A stretch of 64,000 bases of DNA from Cryptomeria japonica (GCF_030272615.1 NC_081406.1:247063218-247127217); one strand, 5' to 3'; counted from the first letter of the stretch, positions 11,325-25,002 are shown. A program made the numbers and translations. Notes: a model not told the origin generated them from the sequence alone.

Positions 11325-12844
11325 AATGGCAAGCTATATTTTCACATCTCCTTAAATATCTTATTATTGGAGTTTAGATTGGTTACACCTACTATCATCA
11401 AGTATTTGAAATAGTGAGCCAAGAATGGATGTGCTAGTATCGATGTGCTTGTAAGACTAAAGATTGCTTCAAACATTCGACAATAAATAAGACTAAACAA
11501 AGAATGCACATAAGATAAAAAATATATAGATCTTCAAAATTTTAAGTCATTAAAACTAAGATGGCATAATGAGAGCACCTTTATGAAGATAATTATTAAC
11601 AAAGTTTAAGAATATATTTTTCATCAAATTGTTGTTCTAATAGGAATCTAGTGAAGTTTTGAATTTGATCAAAAAAGATAATGTGTTTAAATGTTGTCTT
11701 ATTTCACTTCAAGCAACAAATTGGAAATGGTTAAATGATTGTATGATGAAAATGTATGATTTAAATGGGTATAATCATTATATATAAAGGTGTTATTATG
11801 TAATTGAGTGAATTTCTCCTCCAAGTTATTAAAAGGAAACATATGAGGGCTTGTAATGCAAGTGTTAACGTATTCACCTATTGTGTGATCTACTGATTGA
11901 AAAAGTAGATTGACTCATATATTGCGCACACCTCTCTTGCAAATTTTGGGTGTGGTTTCATGATGTGTTTACTTGTACATATAATGTCAAACGTTTACAT
12001 TTTATAGTTTAATGCCAAGTATGATAAATGGACTCGCCCTAAATGTAACAATTGTAGAATCATTATGTGTTTCAAATGAAAAAAAATTAACCAATGTCTG
12101 ACTCCTAGTTTAGATCAACTTTATCTTCATTATCATTAGTTTTCACTATTTATTAAGTGACTATTAGGTAGTTATGTGGACCTGCAAAATGCCAAAAAAA
12201 AAAATTATAAAGGCAAAAGATTTCCTCAATGTTGGAGCAAAGTGCTTTGAGTTTGATGATTGGATAGTTTATCTTTTGGGTATAATATAGGAAAGTCAAT
12301 TTGACTCAAAATATTGCAAAATATAAGTGTTATGTATATACTCGATAAATAAAAAAATTGATCTTTCAAACCCTTGCAAATCTCACCTATCTAGTTCAAT
12401 CCAGACCCCAAATAAACACCAAAATCAATAAATTCAAAATCTATGAACATAATTACAAATGAACATAAAAATATAATGATGTCCATTTACCCACAAAAAC
12501 AAATAACTCACAATTTTTATCTTTCTCTCAAGCTTTTTTAATTCTCCAAATTACCCAAAGATGTAAGGAAAGAACATGCTAAGTTCTAAAGAAAATCTTA
12601 GATCTATAACCTAGATCTTTTAAAGAGGGCTAACTCTAAACAATATAGCATGTAAGATTCAACTATGAAAGTAGCTACCCAAGATTAAAAAAGAACTAAA
12701 GCTAATTAGTGATAACTCAAAAGACTAATATGATAGAATAATAATATTTTATTAAAAATTCGTATGTGCAAATAAACAAGACGAGAGATTGATTGATTAG
12801 ATTGCTCATATGAAAGCAAAAGATACATATATAAAGCATACATT
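11325..12844. other. No gene seen; AT-rich
   Basis: About 1.5 kb with no supported frame, RNA gene or mobile-element end on either strand. Confidence 0.4.
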
Positions 12845-13110
12845 ACTAAAAGATGTAAATGTACAACCAACCTAGAATAAGAAGAGACTAATCACGTGTA
12901 GTACATCTCCACCAAACAAAGAAAGTACATGTATAACCCACCCAAATAATAACTTCCCTATATAAACTTACTCTTAGGTACATAAGATGTAAATGTACAA
13001 CCAACCTAAAATAACAAGAGACAAGAGACAATCACATGTGTGATACATTTCCACTAAACATGCAAAGTACAAGTTACATTTATAACCCACTTGAGTAAAA
13101 ATTTCCCTAA
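12845..13110. repeat. Tandem duplication, unit about 134 bp
   Basis: AGATGTAAATGTACAACCAA occurs at 12851 and 12985. The similarity continues through ...CACGTG/CATGTG... and ...GTATAACCCACC... in both units. A shorter echo (TTTCCCTAAATAGG, TTTCCTAAATAGG) follows to about 13160. Confidence 0.65.
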
Positions 13111-13160
13111 ATAGGGAAGTACAAGTTATTGACCCATCTGAGTAAAAACTTTCCTAAATA

Positions 13161-16100
13161 GGATATGATCTGATAAAACAAACTAAATACAGGGAAAATA
13201 AGAACATCATTATTCAAGCTAATGATCTAACCAAATAGGGATGGAGAAAAGGATGCAAACAAAGGGATGAAGGAAGAAGCAAAAATTTTATTAAATTTTG
13301 AGGATGAAACAACCAAAATGATGAGAAAATAGGACAAATCAAGGGACAGTGTTAAGCAAAAAGGACACCAATATAATCAGCCAACAAAATACTCCCAAAT
13401 AAACGCAAACCAAGATATTGATAGGATCATTTTTAATTGTATGTATATCCAACTCTTAGGCATCTTTTTACCAAACAATCTCACCAATGTAAAATTCTCA
13501 AGCCATTTAGATGCATAATCAAAATCTTGTATTTCTAAAATATTAAGAGGGTTATCTTGAGAGTATCCTCATAAACTTTAAAGCTAGCTTATATTCTTTC
13601 TCAGAGGCCATTGTTGTTAACTTTACTTATCACACTAGTATCAATGGATATTTGCAGAATGGAGGCAGCCATTACAGAGATTGAACACCTTGGAAATGGT
13701 GAGGGAGTATACACATGAATTATAAATGTGCACGATAAAGGAAAAGAGATCTGCTAGACTTAAAAAGGTACAAAACCCTATAACATTTTAAAACTTGCAG
13801 AGCAGCCAAAATCTGCTGTGACCAAAAAATATATATATATCATTCCACAGTTGTAACAAACCAGCTTCGTAGGCAAACTGAATTGATCTTTTTTTCTAGG
13901 AATGCGCATTTTGTGATGCTTTCTTATTATATGGCAGGGGGGTTGGGTGCACGTATTTTACCAATTCTCCATATTATATTCCTTCCATATAAATGTGCTC
14001 TTAGCTATATTAAGCTATGCCCTTCCATTGCCCTACACTCTGTTGTGCAGGGTTCCATCTTTTTAATGGTTGCCTCCGTTGCTTCACAGGCTGTTGTAAA
14101 ATGTTAAATCTTTTTAGTGGTTGCCTCCATTGCGTTGAATTGATAATAATGTTAATTCTGTAAATGTGAGTTGCAGTCAATCGCAGGAACAAATAATCCA
14201 AGCACACTGATAAATCAAAAGAGAATTTCTACAACCAAAAATTGAGGTCCAAAACCCCTCTAAATAACTCAAAACTGCATCGCCATACAAAAAAACTAAA
14301 ACCTCAACTGAAACTACAAGATCGGCCATATCCATAAGAACAGATGTGCTACCTCACCATACAAGGGGCATATATTATGAAGAAAAAAAAATTAAATACT
14401 ATTCTCTAAATTGCAAACAGCTCTTCATCTTCAGATTCTAATGAAATCCAAATTAATCACATTATATTTCTCTGTTCATTTGCTTCTCTGATTCCAGACT
14501 TGTTTCTTCAAACGCAAGATGATTTGTCATTGTCTGTACCTTGGTTCTCCAGGCCTTTCTACCATGACTCTTTTGTTCAATTTGCACTCAAATATTTCAT
14601 TATGTTCAAACCAGCATCAGAAATGTAGTACAAGCAACAATCTTTAAAATCTCTGATAATCGTGATTTCTCGTTTCCTGTAAGGATGTCGAGCTTTTCCT
14701 GAAATAACCATTATATAATGAAAAACTGACTCAAATATTTTGAAACTTTGACCAATAAAATTGTAACATGCAATTAAATCGTGATAATCTAGAGTCTTTT
14801 GGTGAGTTATTGGTTAAAAAATTTAGGGTGTCCATGATTTTTTCAATTTCTGCAAGATTTTTTTTCTGATTTTCCCTACCACTAACCCGATATTTTCCCC
14901 ATTCAATCCTAATTAATTCCAAAAAAAAAAAGGCTTTTGGTTTGCTGAGTTATTTGAGAAAAAGATTCTTGTTGGCCGCTGCTATGGATTGAACCAATCA
15001 GGATGCTATGGAAATGTGCCAATCAGAATGCTCGTAGATGTTACAATATATATGTCATCATCATTATTGTTCATAGATAACATGCACGTTGTAAAAATAT
15101 TGGAAACCTGGATTTTCAGATTCTGAAGTTTACATATTCTTATTATTCTCTATATCCATTGACTGCACTGATTGCCTGTGCCTTGGTCCTCCTTAGCTGA
15201 ATGTCAACTTTCTGGCAGGATTCCACTTTTGGACCATGCATTGTTACATGTTTCCCTCTTTGTGCACTGAGATTACTTGATTTTCCCCAATCATACAACC
15301 AGGATGGCTGGATCAACAGAAGTTCAAAAGCTACAATCCATGGGATTGCTCTTAGTAAAAGGTATATTGATGGTAACAAATTTCCACTCAAGATCTCAGA
15401 TATAGTACCATATTTGTCATCATCATCACTCCCAAATAGCATGGATGATTAAAAATTCTAAATGTAGACAAAAATCGTGTTTATGATCTATTATCATCAT
15501 TTAACATGTTCTGATGTTTTGGAACAAGCCTATTTGAGATGATCCCTTGGATCGTCCAATTGTAAAATATGCAAAACTAAGAACTGTTCCAAAGATCACT
15601 CCAAATGCAAATTTCCAGTAACTTGATCAACGTACTTCATGGTCCCTATCTTAAATATCAGCCATATACACCCTCTCTCTCTCATGAGCACAAGCTCACG
15701 AAGTATGTGCTCATTTATATTCACAGTACTTAAAATGAGGTTGCAAAGTATTTATAAAACTCTGGATGATTTCATGAAAGAGGAAGAAATTGATGAATTA
15801 CAATCAATTATCCTACACTATATGGTATCCCTCTGGCAGCATGCACATTCTACTCCACATCTGTTTACTACCCATTGAAAGTGAAAGTTGAAACAACTCA
15901 AAATACAATAATTTCATCATTTAAATTTTTGCCAATCTGTAATACCAGCATTTTTGTAGTTTTTGTTGAATAAGTTCCCATCTTGTTATATTTCAAACAC
16001 TGCCTGGATAGCTACTATAATCAAGTGACATGCTGTTTACAAGTTAATAAACCATTCCATTTATGTCTCCCGATTGCCCATCCTGAGAACTTCCTCAAAT

Positions 16101-18141
16101 GAAGGATGCTATCATTAGGGAAGTTTATAGAGTGCCTGGCTCAGTCAATAGCTATAACTTATTCCCACTACTGATTCAAAATTTCACAGGCCATAGCTTC
16201 CTCCTGCAAGGGTTGCTATTAGTATTCTGCAGTCCCAGGTGCCTCTATTGCTGGTGTATTGACTGGCATTGAAGATGATACAACAATATTGCACATGGTG
16301 CTCTCTGTTAAATACCATCCCATATACCAATTAGATGAGGAACCATATAAAACTGAGTTGTGCTTGCATGTGGCTCTGATGGATGAAGTTTTTATAACTG
16401 TTCATCTAGAATGGAGCTGAGCTCTTAGTTGAATCGCTTCCTCCATTTTCATCAACAAGCCTTGTTTATTTTCTCTGTTCACACAGAAATTTTACTTGTG
16501 GATACACATAATCCTGAATTTTCTCTGTTTTTTGTATCCACTCCTCAACTGCAGTAGCTGTGCCAACAACATTTGCTTCTTGACTCCTTGAGACATTGCC
16601 TTAAAGATGATGAACAGGCACTCCTTCATATCATGTTTTGGCATCACAAACAGCAAAGCTTTAACATTCTTCATCAGCGTACATTTGCTTCTCTTCTTGA
16701 GAATTTACCTTAAAGACGAATTTGATTCATGAGTTTTGGCATCACAAATGGGGCAAAGCTTTAACATTCTTCCTCAGTATCCTTCCGTGAGACACTTCAG
16801 GCACCAATTCTGGTTTCTCTATTTTACACTTTTCTTCTTGCTTATTTGACTGCAAGTGAGTAATCTTCTACATCCAGCATTTGAGTATATCATAGCAGCT
16901 AAAAGTAAAGCGCAGTCAATAGTCTTCTCAAACACTTTTGAAGTCCATAGCACCCCATTCAGAGTATATGGTCTTTATTCTTGACGGATTCCCTTTTGTC
17001 CTTATTAAGTGTTGGTTACCCACATTTTGAATTCTCTAATAAATTCAGCTTTAATTACTGGCCATTCATTCTTCTTTTCTTCAAGTAACAAAAACCTCTA
17101 AGAATTAACTCAGCAAACAAAAAGATAAAGTTCTTTTAATTAATGAGGAAATAATTGGGTTAGGATTAGGGTTAGTGTATTCTTTTTCTTTTTTAATTGC
17201 CAAAATAGTTGTTGAAAACTTGAAAAAAAGTTTTAAAATGAGCATGATTGACTGAAATGCAGGTTTTATAAACAAAGCTTGCAATTTAATAGCACAATTA
17301 GTTTCATCAGATTTCCACAGTCCATGTTGTTGATTGCAAATTGTTTCTAGATTCAACTGTGTAAAAAATTTCTTACACAATTTAATTGCACAATTAAACT
17401 AGCATACATATATTTTAAAAATTTATGTAAAATACACCAAGAGATATCCATTTTTAAAAGAGTGGTGGACCTTCTAGATACAGCCATGCACACCAGAAAA
17501 AACACAAATTAAATTGTGGTAATGAAATTAGACAGCCACAGTTACCTAAAATGTTACATGAAAAACATGGAGAATACACATAACTTATTATTGGCACATT
17601 CTCAATATCCATTGCAGTATAATACAGCTTCTACATCAATCTGCTTCTTCCCGTATTGCAATTCATTGGACAATAATGTAACAGAGATAAAAGTAGTGAA
17701 GATGAGTAAAAAATAAGCAGTAGAATTTATGCACCCACAACTGCAATTGCTTACACCTTCTTGTTGCGAAACAAGTCTTTTTAGTAGATACCGTAGATAA
17801 CATTTAAAATGAAGAGGGGCTCACCATTTTGTCGTTGTCATGCTATTTGAAAATTTAAAAAATAATATACAAAACTATGTCAACTTCACTCTAAATCAAA
17901 GTGAGCCTTTCTTTCCTCCCATTTACCCACTTCTTTTGCTGTGCAAGAACACGATTAAAGCTATACAAATTACTAATAAATTTAATAAAGAAACCCGCTC
18001 ACTGCACTAAACATTTCAATCCTTGATCGTTTGCCTGTGAGAGTACTGATTTCATTCAGGTGAACACGATCATATTTATAAGTAGAAAAATTACTAATTA
18101 TACCAAAAGAAAGATGAAATGATTTCATTTTGTGTTGGCAG
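13161..18141. other. About 5 kb without a recognised gene
   Basis: No protein family, RNA gene or element end recognised. The local base composition is less repeat-like than the flanks, and this may be low-copy sequence. A pair of overlapping open frames on opposite strands at 15143-15452 shows no homology I recognise. A telomere-like GGGTTAGGATTAGGGTTAG occurs at about 17157 but is isolated. Confidence 0.3.
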
Positions 18142-18231
18142 CTTTTGAACCATGCCATAGAGCACGAACTTATGGACCATGTAAAGAAAGTTTGCCAAGA
18201 GCACTATAAGGTTAACAGAGAGCAGAGCTTC
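18142..18231 (+). pseudogene. Exon-like fragment of an ACC oxidase-type 2-oxoglutarate dioxygenase
   Basis: A 30-codon stretch reads LLNHAIEHELMDHVKKVCQE followed by HYKVNREQSF. This closely follows the N-terminal DIOX_N region of plant 1-aminocyclopropane-1-carboxylate oxidases (family pattern WGFF(E/Q)-LxNHGI-xHELxDxVxKxxxEHYKxxxEQ.F). It is preceded by TGTGTTGGCAG, a good splice acceptor, at about the point where I recall these genes having their first intron. The normally conserved Gly of NHG is Ala. I found no first exon upstream and no iron-binding exon downstream, and the reading frame after NREQSF loses similarity. It is probably a stranded exon or gene relic. Confidence 0.45.
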
Positions 18232-18559
18232 TGCCATGCCCCTGCCATGGCAACAAAGGTTCGCACGATCTTTGATAAAAAAAATTGTCTTGTTTCAATA
18301 CTTAAAAATTTTCCTGTAACCTAAATCAAATCCAGACAAACAGCAAAGAAAAAATGATCGATCTGACCCCACACTAATACACAGGTCGGTGAATATATAG
18401 CAATCTTTAATAGGTACATATCCATATGATAACATCGATGATTGGAAATGAGTGAATTAAGGCAGCAATCTCACATTATTACCACAACGACTTGTTTAGT
18501 CTAAAATATTATTAAATATTAATAAGGTGTGAATTCACCCAAACTACAGCGATTTATTT

Positions 18560-18935
<376 letters not shown>

Positions 18936-18937
18936 AT

Positions 18938-18949
18938 TTGTATCAGAAC
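18938..18949 (+). promoter_or_regulatory. Primer-binding site of G2
   Basis: TTTGTATCAGAAC lies three bases after the LTR end and resembles the TTTGGTATCAGAGC site complementary to initiator tRNA-Met, with changes. Confidence 0.6.
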
Positions 18950-18982
18950 ATCATTCCTGCCAGCCTAAGGGATGAAAGATAG

Positions 18983-19981
18983 TTGATGCAACTTAGCAAA
19001 ATAGCTCAAAGGGTACTGGAGGGAGAAAAGAAGAAACTAGCATCCACCAATAACTCCACTCAAAACAATACAATGAGCGAACAAATGGGAAATGAATTGG
19101 GGGCCTTCATGGAGCACCATGAACAAACAACTCAAGCTCTCATGGAACAAAATGAGAAAACAGCACAACTACTTCAAACCCTCCAAAATATGAACAGCAC
19201 TTCCAATAATCTTCGACCCAACCAAACCAATGGGAAGGATGCCAACTCTAATCATTCTGAAAATGATAGAACCCCACTAAGGTCAACACCAAGAATAACT
19301 AGACCCTCCTTTATACCTAGAGAAGGGCCAACTAGAGAAGAAAAAGAAATTAATGCACCAAATCACAACTTAGAGGAACTTGCCAAATCATATTCAAGAC
19401 TTGACCCTGAAACTAGGAGAAACATTCCATTTAGAGAATTTTGTGAAGTGGGATCAAGAATTAACCCTAGAAAGGAAAGGGGTCAACCTAATAGAATCTT
19501 ACATCATAAAGTAGGCAAAATAACTCTTCCAAATTTTGATGGGTGAGGGAAGGTCACCGCTCACTCATGCATCCAAAAATTGGATACATACCTATCTATT
19601 AACCCCATGATGGAAGAAGATGCCATCAAGTTTGCCATCCTATATTAGAAGGAGTTACATAAGGCCATCAAAACGTAACATCCTATGAGACTTCATTGGC
19701 AAGCTCATTGAAAGATTTGACCCAAATATCAAAGGATGAAGGATCTACTAACATTTCAGGAATATTGAAGTTTGGCAAGGCTTACTATGCTAGTGAATGA
19801 GGAGGTTATTAGAATTTTTTATGAATACTTAAGTGAACCTGAGGAGGTCAAGGCTACTGAATCTTCTAATAGGTACTACTTAAGAAAAAGGAAAGAGGAA
19901 TTGGATCCTGAATCAGGAACTCAATCAGAGTCAAAAGAAGATCAAATTGTGCCTAGTCAAGAGGGAATTGATGCTTGTTGA
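18983..19981 (+). pseudogene. Decayed Ty3/Gypsy gag of G2
   Basis: The first 187 codons (18983-19546) carry a polar, Gln/Asn-rich N-terminus and end with VGKITLPNFDG. This is the usual entry to the plant Gypsy gag domain (pattern KxxLPxFDG...W..KLxxYLxLxPxxExxAIKFAxL). After a TGA the same frame continues with QKLDTYLSINPMMEEDAIKF, then shows several stops and a deletion, and picks up again at 19772 with LARLTMLVNEEVIRIFYEYL. The family fit is good, but the protein cannot be made as it stands. The start ATG at 18983 lies 34 bp after the primer-binding site. Confidence 0.7.
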
Positions 19982-20050
19982 GAAGCTAAAATGGATGAGA
20001 AAAGTAAAGAGCTGAAGCCAGAAGAAAACTCATAAGTTACCATTGAAAAA

Positions 20051-22354
20051 ATGAGAGAAAAGAACGAGGAGTCAATTGCTTATGATCTGCAGCTTACAAA
20101 TGATCATGGGAAAGGTAACAATCAACCATATGAGGATATGGTCAAGCAAGCATCAATTGCTGCACCTACAAATGGAGAATATATAAGTCTTCATGGTGAC
20201 TACAAGGTTGAAAGAAATGCTTTCCTAGAATTGGCCAAACCGCATTGACTGATCAGCTATGTAAAGGTATGAATCCTACTAATTTTCCATTGTGTGAACC
20301 AACTCTACATCTTATTGGTAAAGAATCAAATTGTGATTTGAATAATGATGATGTTCATAATAGGAAAGTAATACAGACAATTGGTCTAGTGAGATTGATT
20401 TTTCTTGCTTCATACCCCTGATTACATTGGAGGAATATGTGTCAACATCATATGAGGTATGTTGTCTTAGAAAGCTGATTGTGGAGACTAGGAGATTGCC
20501 TAACAAGAAGGTCCTTCAGTTTGATTTGTCATGTATACTTCACCATGGAGTTGGTTGGAGGCAAACAACATCATAGCTAAGCAAGTGCAGGTATGGATCA
20601 GTTTAATGACAGCTAAGGCAGCTAGAACATGTGACTTTCAGCTGGACACACCTCATAGACCAGCACTTATGCGGAAGCAACTTACCCTAGAAGAAGATGC
20701 AATAAAGAACAACGAAGACACATTGAAGATGCAAGAACATGATTCTGATTTACTGAGTTTGACCAGCAGTCCTTGCATGGAGGACACTCAAAGAGTGGAT
20801 TGATAAGTATGAGGTAAAAGATAGAAACTCATATTGCTCACAGTTTGATTTCGTATCAGCAGTTCAAGAAGAGCGTGTGGTAAATGATTCTACTCACATT
20901 TATGTTGATTGTCATTTGATTGAGCATGATGACAGACTAACTTCAAAACCAAAGTTTTGTGGAAGAGATGTTGTGAAGGGAGTTGTGTTGGAATGGTACG
21001 ATTATGAAGACAAATCAGAACATTTGTTTGAAGATGAGATCAAGAGTCGCATCACTTGGAAGGTCAATTGAGGTTAAATGAAGACATGATTATTGCATCT
21101 CTAAATCACATTGATGATACTCATAAGATAATGGCAGATTATTTGTGGAAAGCTCAAGGGGGACATAAAGGCCTTGAAGGAGAACTATCTCTTGCAAACT
21201 TACAGGTACTCAAAGAAACTTTGGTTGTGATAAAATCAAACTACCTATACCTACTTTTGGATAGAGATCATCTCCTATAGCTTAATAAGATATATTTTGA
21301 TGCATTAAGAAGAAACGAAGATGAAGTTGGTAAGTTTACCTATGAGCTTGAAGTTACTATGGATTCCTCGAAGAGTACTCAAATGGTCCTTCAAGAATCA
21401 GAAAATCAAATTTATAAATTTTGCTTGGAATTGAGCTCGACACATTCTTCATCATCCAAATTAGACATTCAATCATCTTTTGCAGCCCCACCTAAGGAAG
21501 AGGGAAATTATGCAAGAGTGGTAGAAATTAAGCAAGTAATGGAGGATCTTCATAGAGAAGAGGATTTAGTTTGCAACCATGAAGGAGATGCATGTAATTT
21601 TCAATTGCAAGCTTCTTTTGGGCCAGCCTTTGTTGAGGAGCAACCTCCCAGTGAAGAAGTTGCAATGAAGGCTCAAACTATGATCAAAGGAGAAAAGATT
21701 GTTTATACTCCTTGTGGGCCATCAAGGGATGATATTGGTGCAACTGGAGAAGAAATTATCCTTGATTCAGAATGGAAGAGATCTCCTTGTGTTTTGACAT
21801 CTCAACATAAAGCAGGCGATTCCTTGATCGAACACGATGCTGCCCTAAATTCAGCAAATTCTGATTTTCTGATTGTTGACAGCAGTACTTAAGTTATGAC
21901 AGTAGGCAACCTTGAGGAGGATGGTTTTGGTGGGGTACACACTTTAGGACAACTACAAACATGACAGCCAAGAGGATGGAGGCTCCGAATCAAGCTTGAA
22001 CCATGTGATCTTCAGTTAGAGACATCTCTTGGAGCAGCATTTGATGATGAACCTTCAACAAAGAAGGAGTGTTTGAGGTTCTTGAGCACACTATGGAAAG
22101 GTATGACTGCCATTCTGATTTTTTGCTTGGCAACAACAGTCCCTCACCTTTGCCATGAGATAGCAGCCACTTCACATAAGGATGATGGTATTGAGGAGTC
22201 TCCCAATATGGGCACTCAAATTTTGTGTGAGGAATGTAATGAAGGTTCAAGCCACAAAAGTTCTGATTTTGTACATCAGACCTGGGGAGATGTAAAGAAG
22301 TCACAAGGTACATGTGATGGATGGCTACAAAGAGATAGGAAAGCAAGTGGTTGA
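20051..22354 (+). pseudogene. Long broken downstream frame of G2 with internal peptide repeats
   Basis: Most open stretches between 18983 and 22354 (18983, 19772, 20051, 20531, 21056, 21359 and 22073 starts) lie in one reading frame. This suggests one ancestral frame of over 1,100 codons broken by stops. No protease, RT, RNase H or integrase motif is visible. A motif of the form C-x-x-QL-(D/Q/E)...(G/R)-(P/A)-A recurs: CDFQLDTPHRPALMRKQLTL at about 20632, CNFQLQASFGPAFVEEQPPS at about 21593, and CDLQLETSLGAAFDDEPSTK at about 22010. Function unknown. Acidic, repeat-containing; possibly a gag extension of a non-autonomous element. Confidence 0.5.
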
Positions 22355-23043
22355 ATAACCAAGCAAGACAGCACTTACAAGAAATACTTTCAGATTGGTG
22401 TAACCTAGAGAAGAGGTATTATTCAGAAAATTTTATTGGGATAACTACCTTGCATCGTGAGGTTCATGAGTTTCCTCTTTTAGAGAATCCATTGAAGGCT
22501 CAAATCATAGAGGAGGATGGGATAGTTGAGCACACACTTGGTTGATCAGCCATTAGTGTTATATCTACATATGTAGAGGGAGACATAAGTAATTTGGTTG
22601 GCTTGTGGTCATTCATGATGAGTTTGAGGAGTTAATCTCTTTTAGAAGCTCACATGGCAGAACTTACTATTTGGGGCCAGCCTACAAAAGATTATACTTG
22701 GATGGGAGCATTCGTAATCCTTTTATGAAGCCTAAGATTGCCCTAATTCCAAGACTTGTGACACATGTAATGGAGATACTTGCTCTTGGTTGGTATACAC
22801 TTGGAGAAGTGGAGTCACAGCTGGTCTATGAACCAAGGTATGGAGAAGTTGTCATGAAGATATTTAGTTTTGAGTTGCAAATATTTGTGTTTCAGCTGGG
22901 GATATGATCTATGGTGTACGCATGAGCATAAGGGCAGAAGCGTTCCAACCTTAATTCATAGGTTACTACTCCATACATTGCTGAGTAAGGACTGTTCTAC
23001 ATCAAAAATAGATTTTCTTGGAAGCACTTTGAAGGCAGCAGTT
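22355..23043 (+). other. 3' internal part of G2 before the hAT insertion
   Basis: Open stretches at 22351-22545, 22605-22907 and 22870-23142 are in changing frames with no recognised domain. The sequence resumes at 27121 after the hAT element. Confidence 0.35.
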
Positions 23044-23051
23044 GTTTGGGT
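23044..23051. repeat. Left target-site duplication of the hAT element
   Basis: GTTTGGGT, identical to 27113-27120. Eight bases is the hAT-typical length. Confidence 0.9.
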
Positions 23052-23386
23052 CAAAGTTGGAAAACTCGGACTCGGCAGCCCAAAATTTGGACTCGGACTC
23101 AGACTCATGAAAGGACTTGGCAAAAAAAAAAAAAATCCATAGTTTTACGAAAAAAACAAAAAAAAATTAATGCATTTAGAGAACATAAGAGCCATAATTG
23201 AAACATTACACACATCACAACAGTCAGATGATCTCCAAACACTTAATATTTGAAATTTCATCATTCATACTCCTAGTTTCAAACTTTGAAATGTATAATG
23301 GCAGAATAAGTTTATAAATGTTTAGAAAATTACATATAATGATATGTCCAAATGTTATAAACATAAACAACAAACTAAAGAGCATA

Positions 23387-23953
23387 CTACATCTTCCTCT
23401 TTGCTCTCCTAATATAGCTCAATTTTCCAGGCCTTGAACTAGCAGTAGTAGCAGTAGGTGTTGAGGTATCTAAATGGTGAGATGATTCTTCTTCAAAATC
23501 GAAGTCCTCATCTTCATCCTCCTCCATTTCATCTAATCCTGCTGCTTCTGCTACTTGTGTTGCTCCTCTCTCTATTTCTGCAAGATCTTCTTCGGTAAGG
23601 ACATCATCACCATCATTTTGTTCATTGCCCATCCAATCACCATATGGATCAATTTCATCCAAGTCAATGGCCTCATGTAAAACAGCCTCCACCTTTCTAG
23701 TGCGAAGGCGAAGGTTGTACCAAATGAAGACAAGATCATTGAGGCGCTTTTTTGTCAACCTATTTCTTTTCCTTGTGTGAAAGCTCTCAAATAAACTCCA
23801 ATTCTATTTACACCCAAAAGCACTACATGGCTGGGACAAAACACGAATGGGAAAGTGACCTCCCCCTTTTTTGTTTCCTGGTATCCCATACTTCCATGCT
23901 TTGTCTTTTTGTCTTCCTGGCCTTGGGGTAGCCCTTGGAGTTGAACTTGCCAT
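23387..23953 (-). pseudogene. hAT transposase remnant: N-terminus joined to C-terminal dimerisation region
   Basis: One minus-strand frame from the ATG at 23953 runs 189 codons with a single TAG at 23804-23806. It starts MASSTPRATPRPG...KDKAWKYG, the usual entry of a BED-type N-terminus, but then jumps directly to VLSQPCSAFGCK and NWSLFESFHTRKRNRLTKKR and LNDLVFIWYNLRLRTR. The latter is the classic hAT C-terminal dimerisation block (pattern LSxPCSxSGCERNWSxFxxIHxKKRNRLxxxRLNDLVFVxYNLRL). An acidic Asp/Glu tail follows. The BED zinc ligands and the catalytic RNase H-like core are missing. It belongs to the hAT element at 23052-27112. Confidence 0.85.
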
Positions 23954-24295
23954 TGCTGTTTTAACATGAAAAAATAAAAAAACAAGCAAGGTTTTGTGGA
24001 AAATCAACAAAAAAATGATAATGAATCATTTGAAAAAAAAAGCATTCGAAAACAAGAAAAAAATATAAGGAAATAAGTTAGGAAGGGAAACAGAAAAATA
24101 TTTGGCAGCATATCCCCTTGTCTTTCAAGATTTTTTTTATTTTCAAAACATGAAAATGAAAAAAAAAATCTCTTTTGCTGCTTTAATCTTGTTTCCTCTC
24201 TTTCAAACCCTACAAACCTGTTTTCAGCAAGAATGCCAAATGAGTGAAAAATGATACAAAAAAAATTTAAAAAAACCACTTTAAAATGTGGTTGG

Positions 24296-24300
24296 GCATG
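24296..24300. repeat. Left target-site duplication of the 2.7-kb element
   Basis: GCATG, matched by ACATG at 27005-27009 (4 of 5). Confidence 0.6.
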
Positions 24301-25002
24301 CGTTGATGTGTTTTTCATGCACATGCAAACACAGAATAAAATACCCAAAAGTATCTTATCCTCTCTTGAACAAAGTTACTCAAATGCTGAAGATTAGCTT
24401 AAGGATCACTTGAGATAACTCCAAGGTTCTCGTATGTCGGGTCACGACGTGTGGATAAGCTCGTTGGTTTGATGTGATTATGCTGGAATCACGAGGGGAC
24501 TTACGTTAAATTGTTGAAAGCTTGAATCGCTGGAACTTGATCACCTGATATTGCAATCTTGTGATGCTTTTTTTTTTGAAAAAAAGGGCAAAAGATAAAG
24601 GGTTGGGGAGTTCCATTCTAAGACCTAGAATGTAAGAAGATAAGTGAATGATCAAATGGAATCCTACTGGGTGAGGTCTCACCATCAACTTGAACAATTT
24701 GACACAAGCTCAGTGCAATCTTCTAAGGACATTTCAAAGATGTTCAAATCATTACCATCAAACATTGCTCACCATTCAAGTTAATGCATAACAATTTGAG
24801 GTTAGGTTCATATCATTCTAGTTGACCACGCAATGCACACTTACAATCAACAAGAGGCCAGTGGTATGGACTAAACGGATTCCACACAAATGCATTCAAC
24901 AAATCCCTCCATTCAATTTAATAACAAGAAAGCAAATTGAGAAGTAAAGATCATGCAAGTTGTTGAAGCAACAAATCAAATTCACCATAACTTCAATGAA
25001 AT

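Noticed and set aside
15143-15452. Overlapping open frames of 83 and 99 codons on opposite strands
   Set aside because: No homology recognised, no codon or splice support, and length is within chance in AT-rich DNA.
17155-17180. Telomere-like GGGTTAGGATTAGGGTTAG
   Set aside because: Only two to three imperfect units, not the plant TTTAGGG array; taken as chance.
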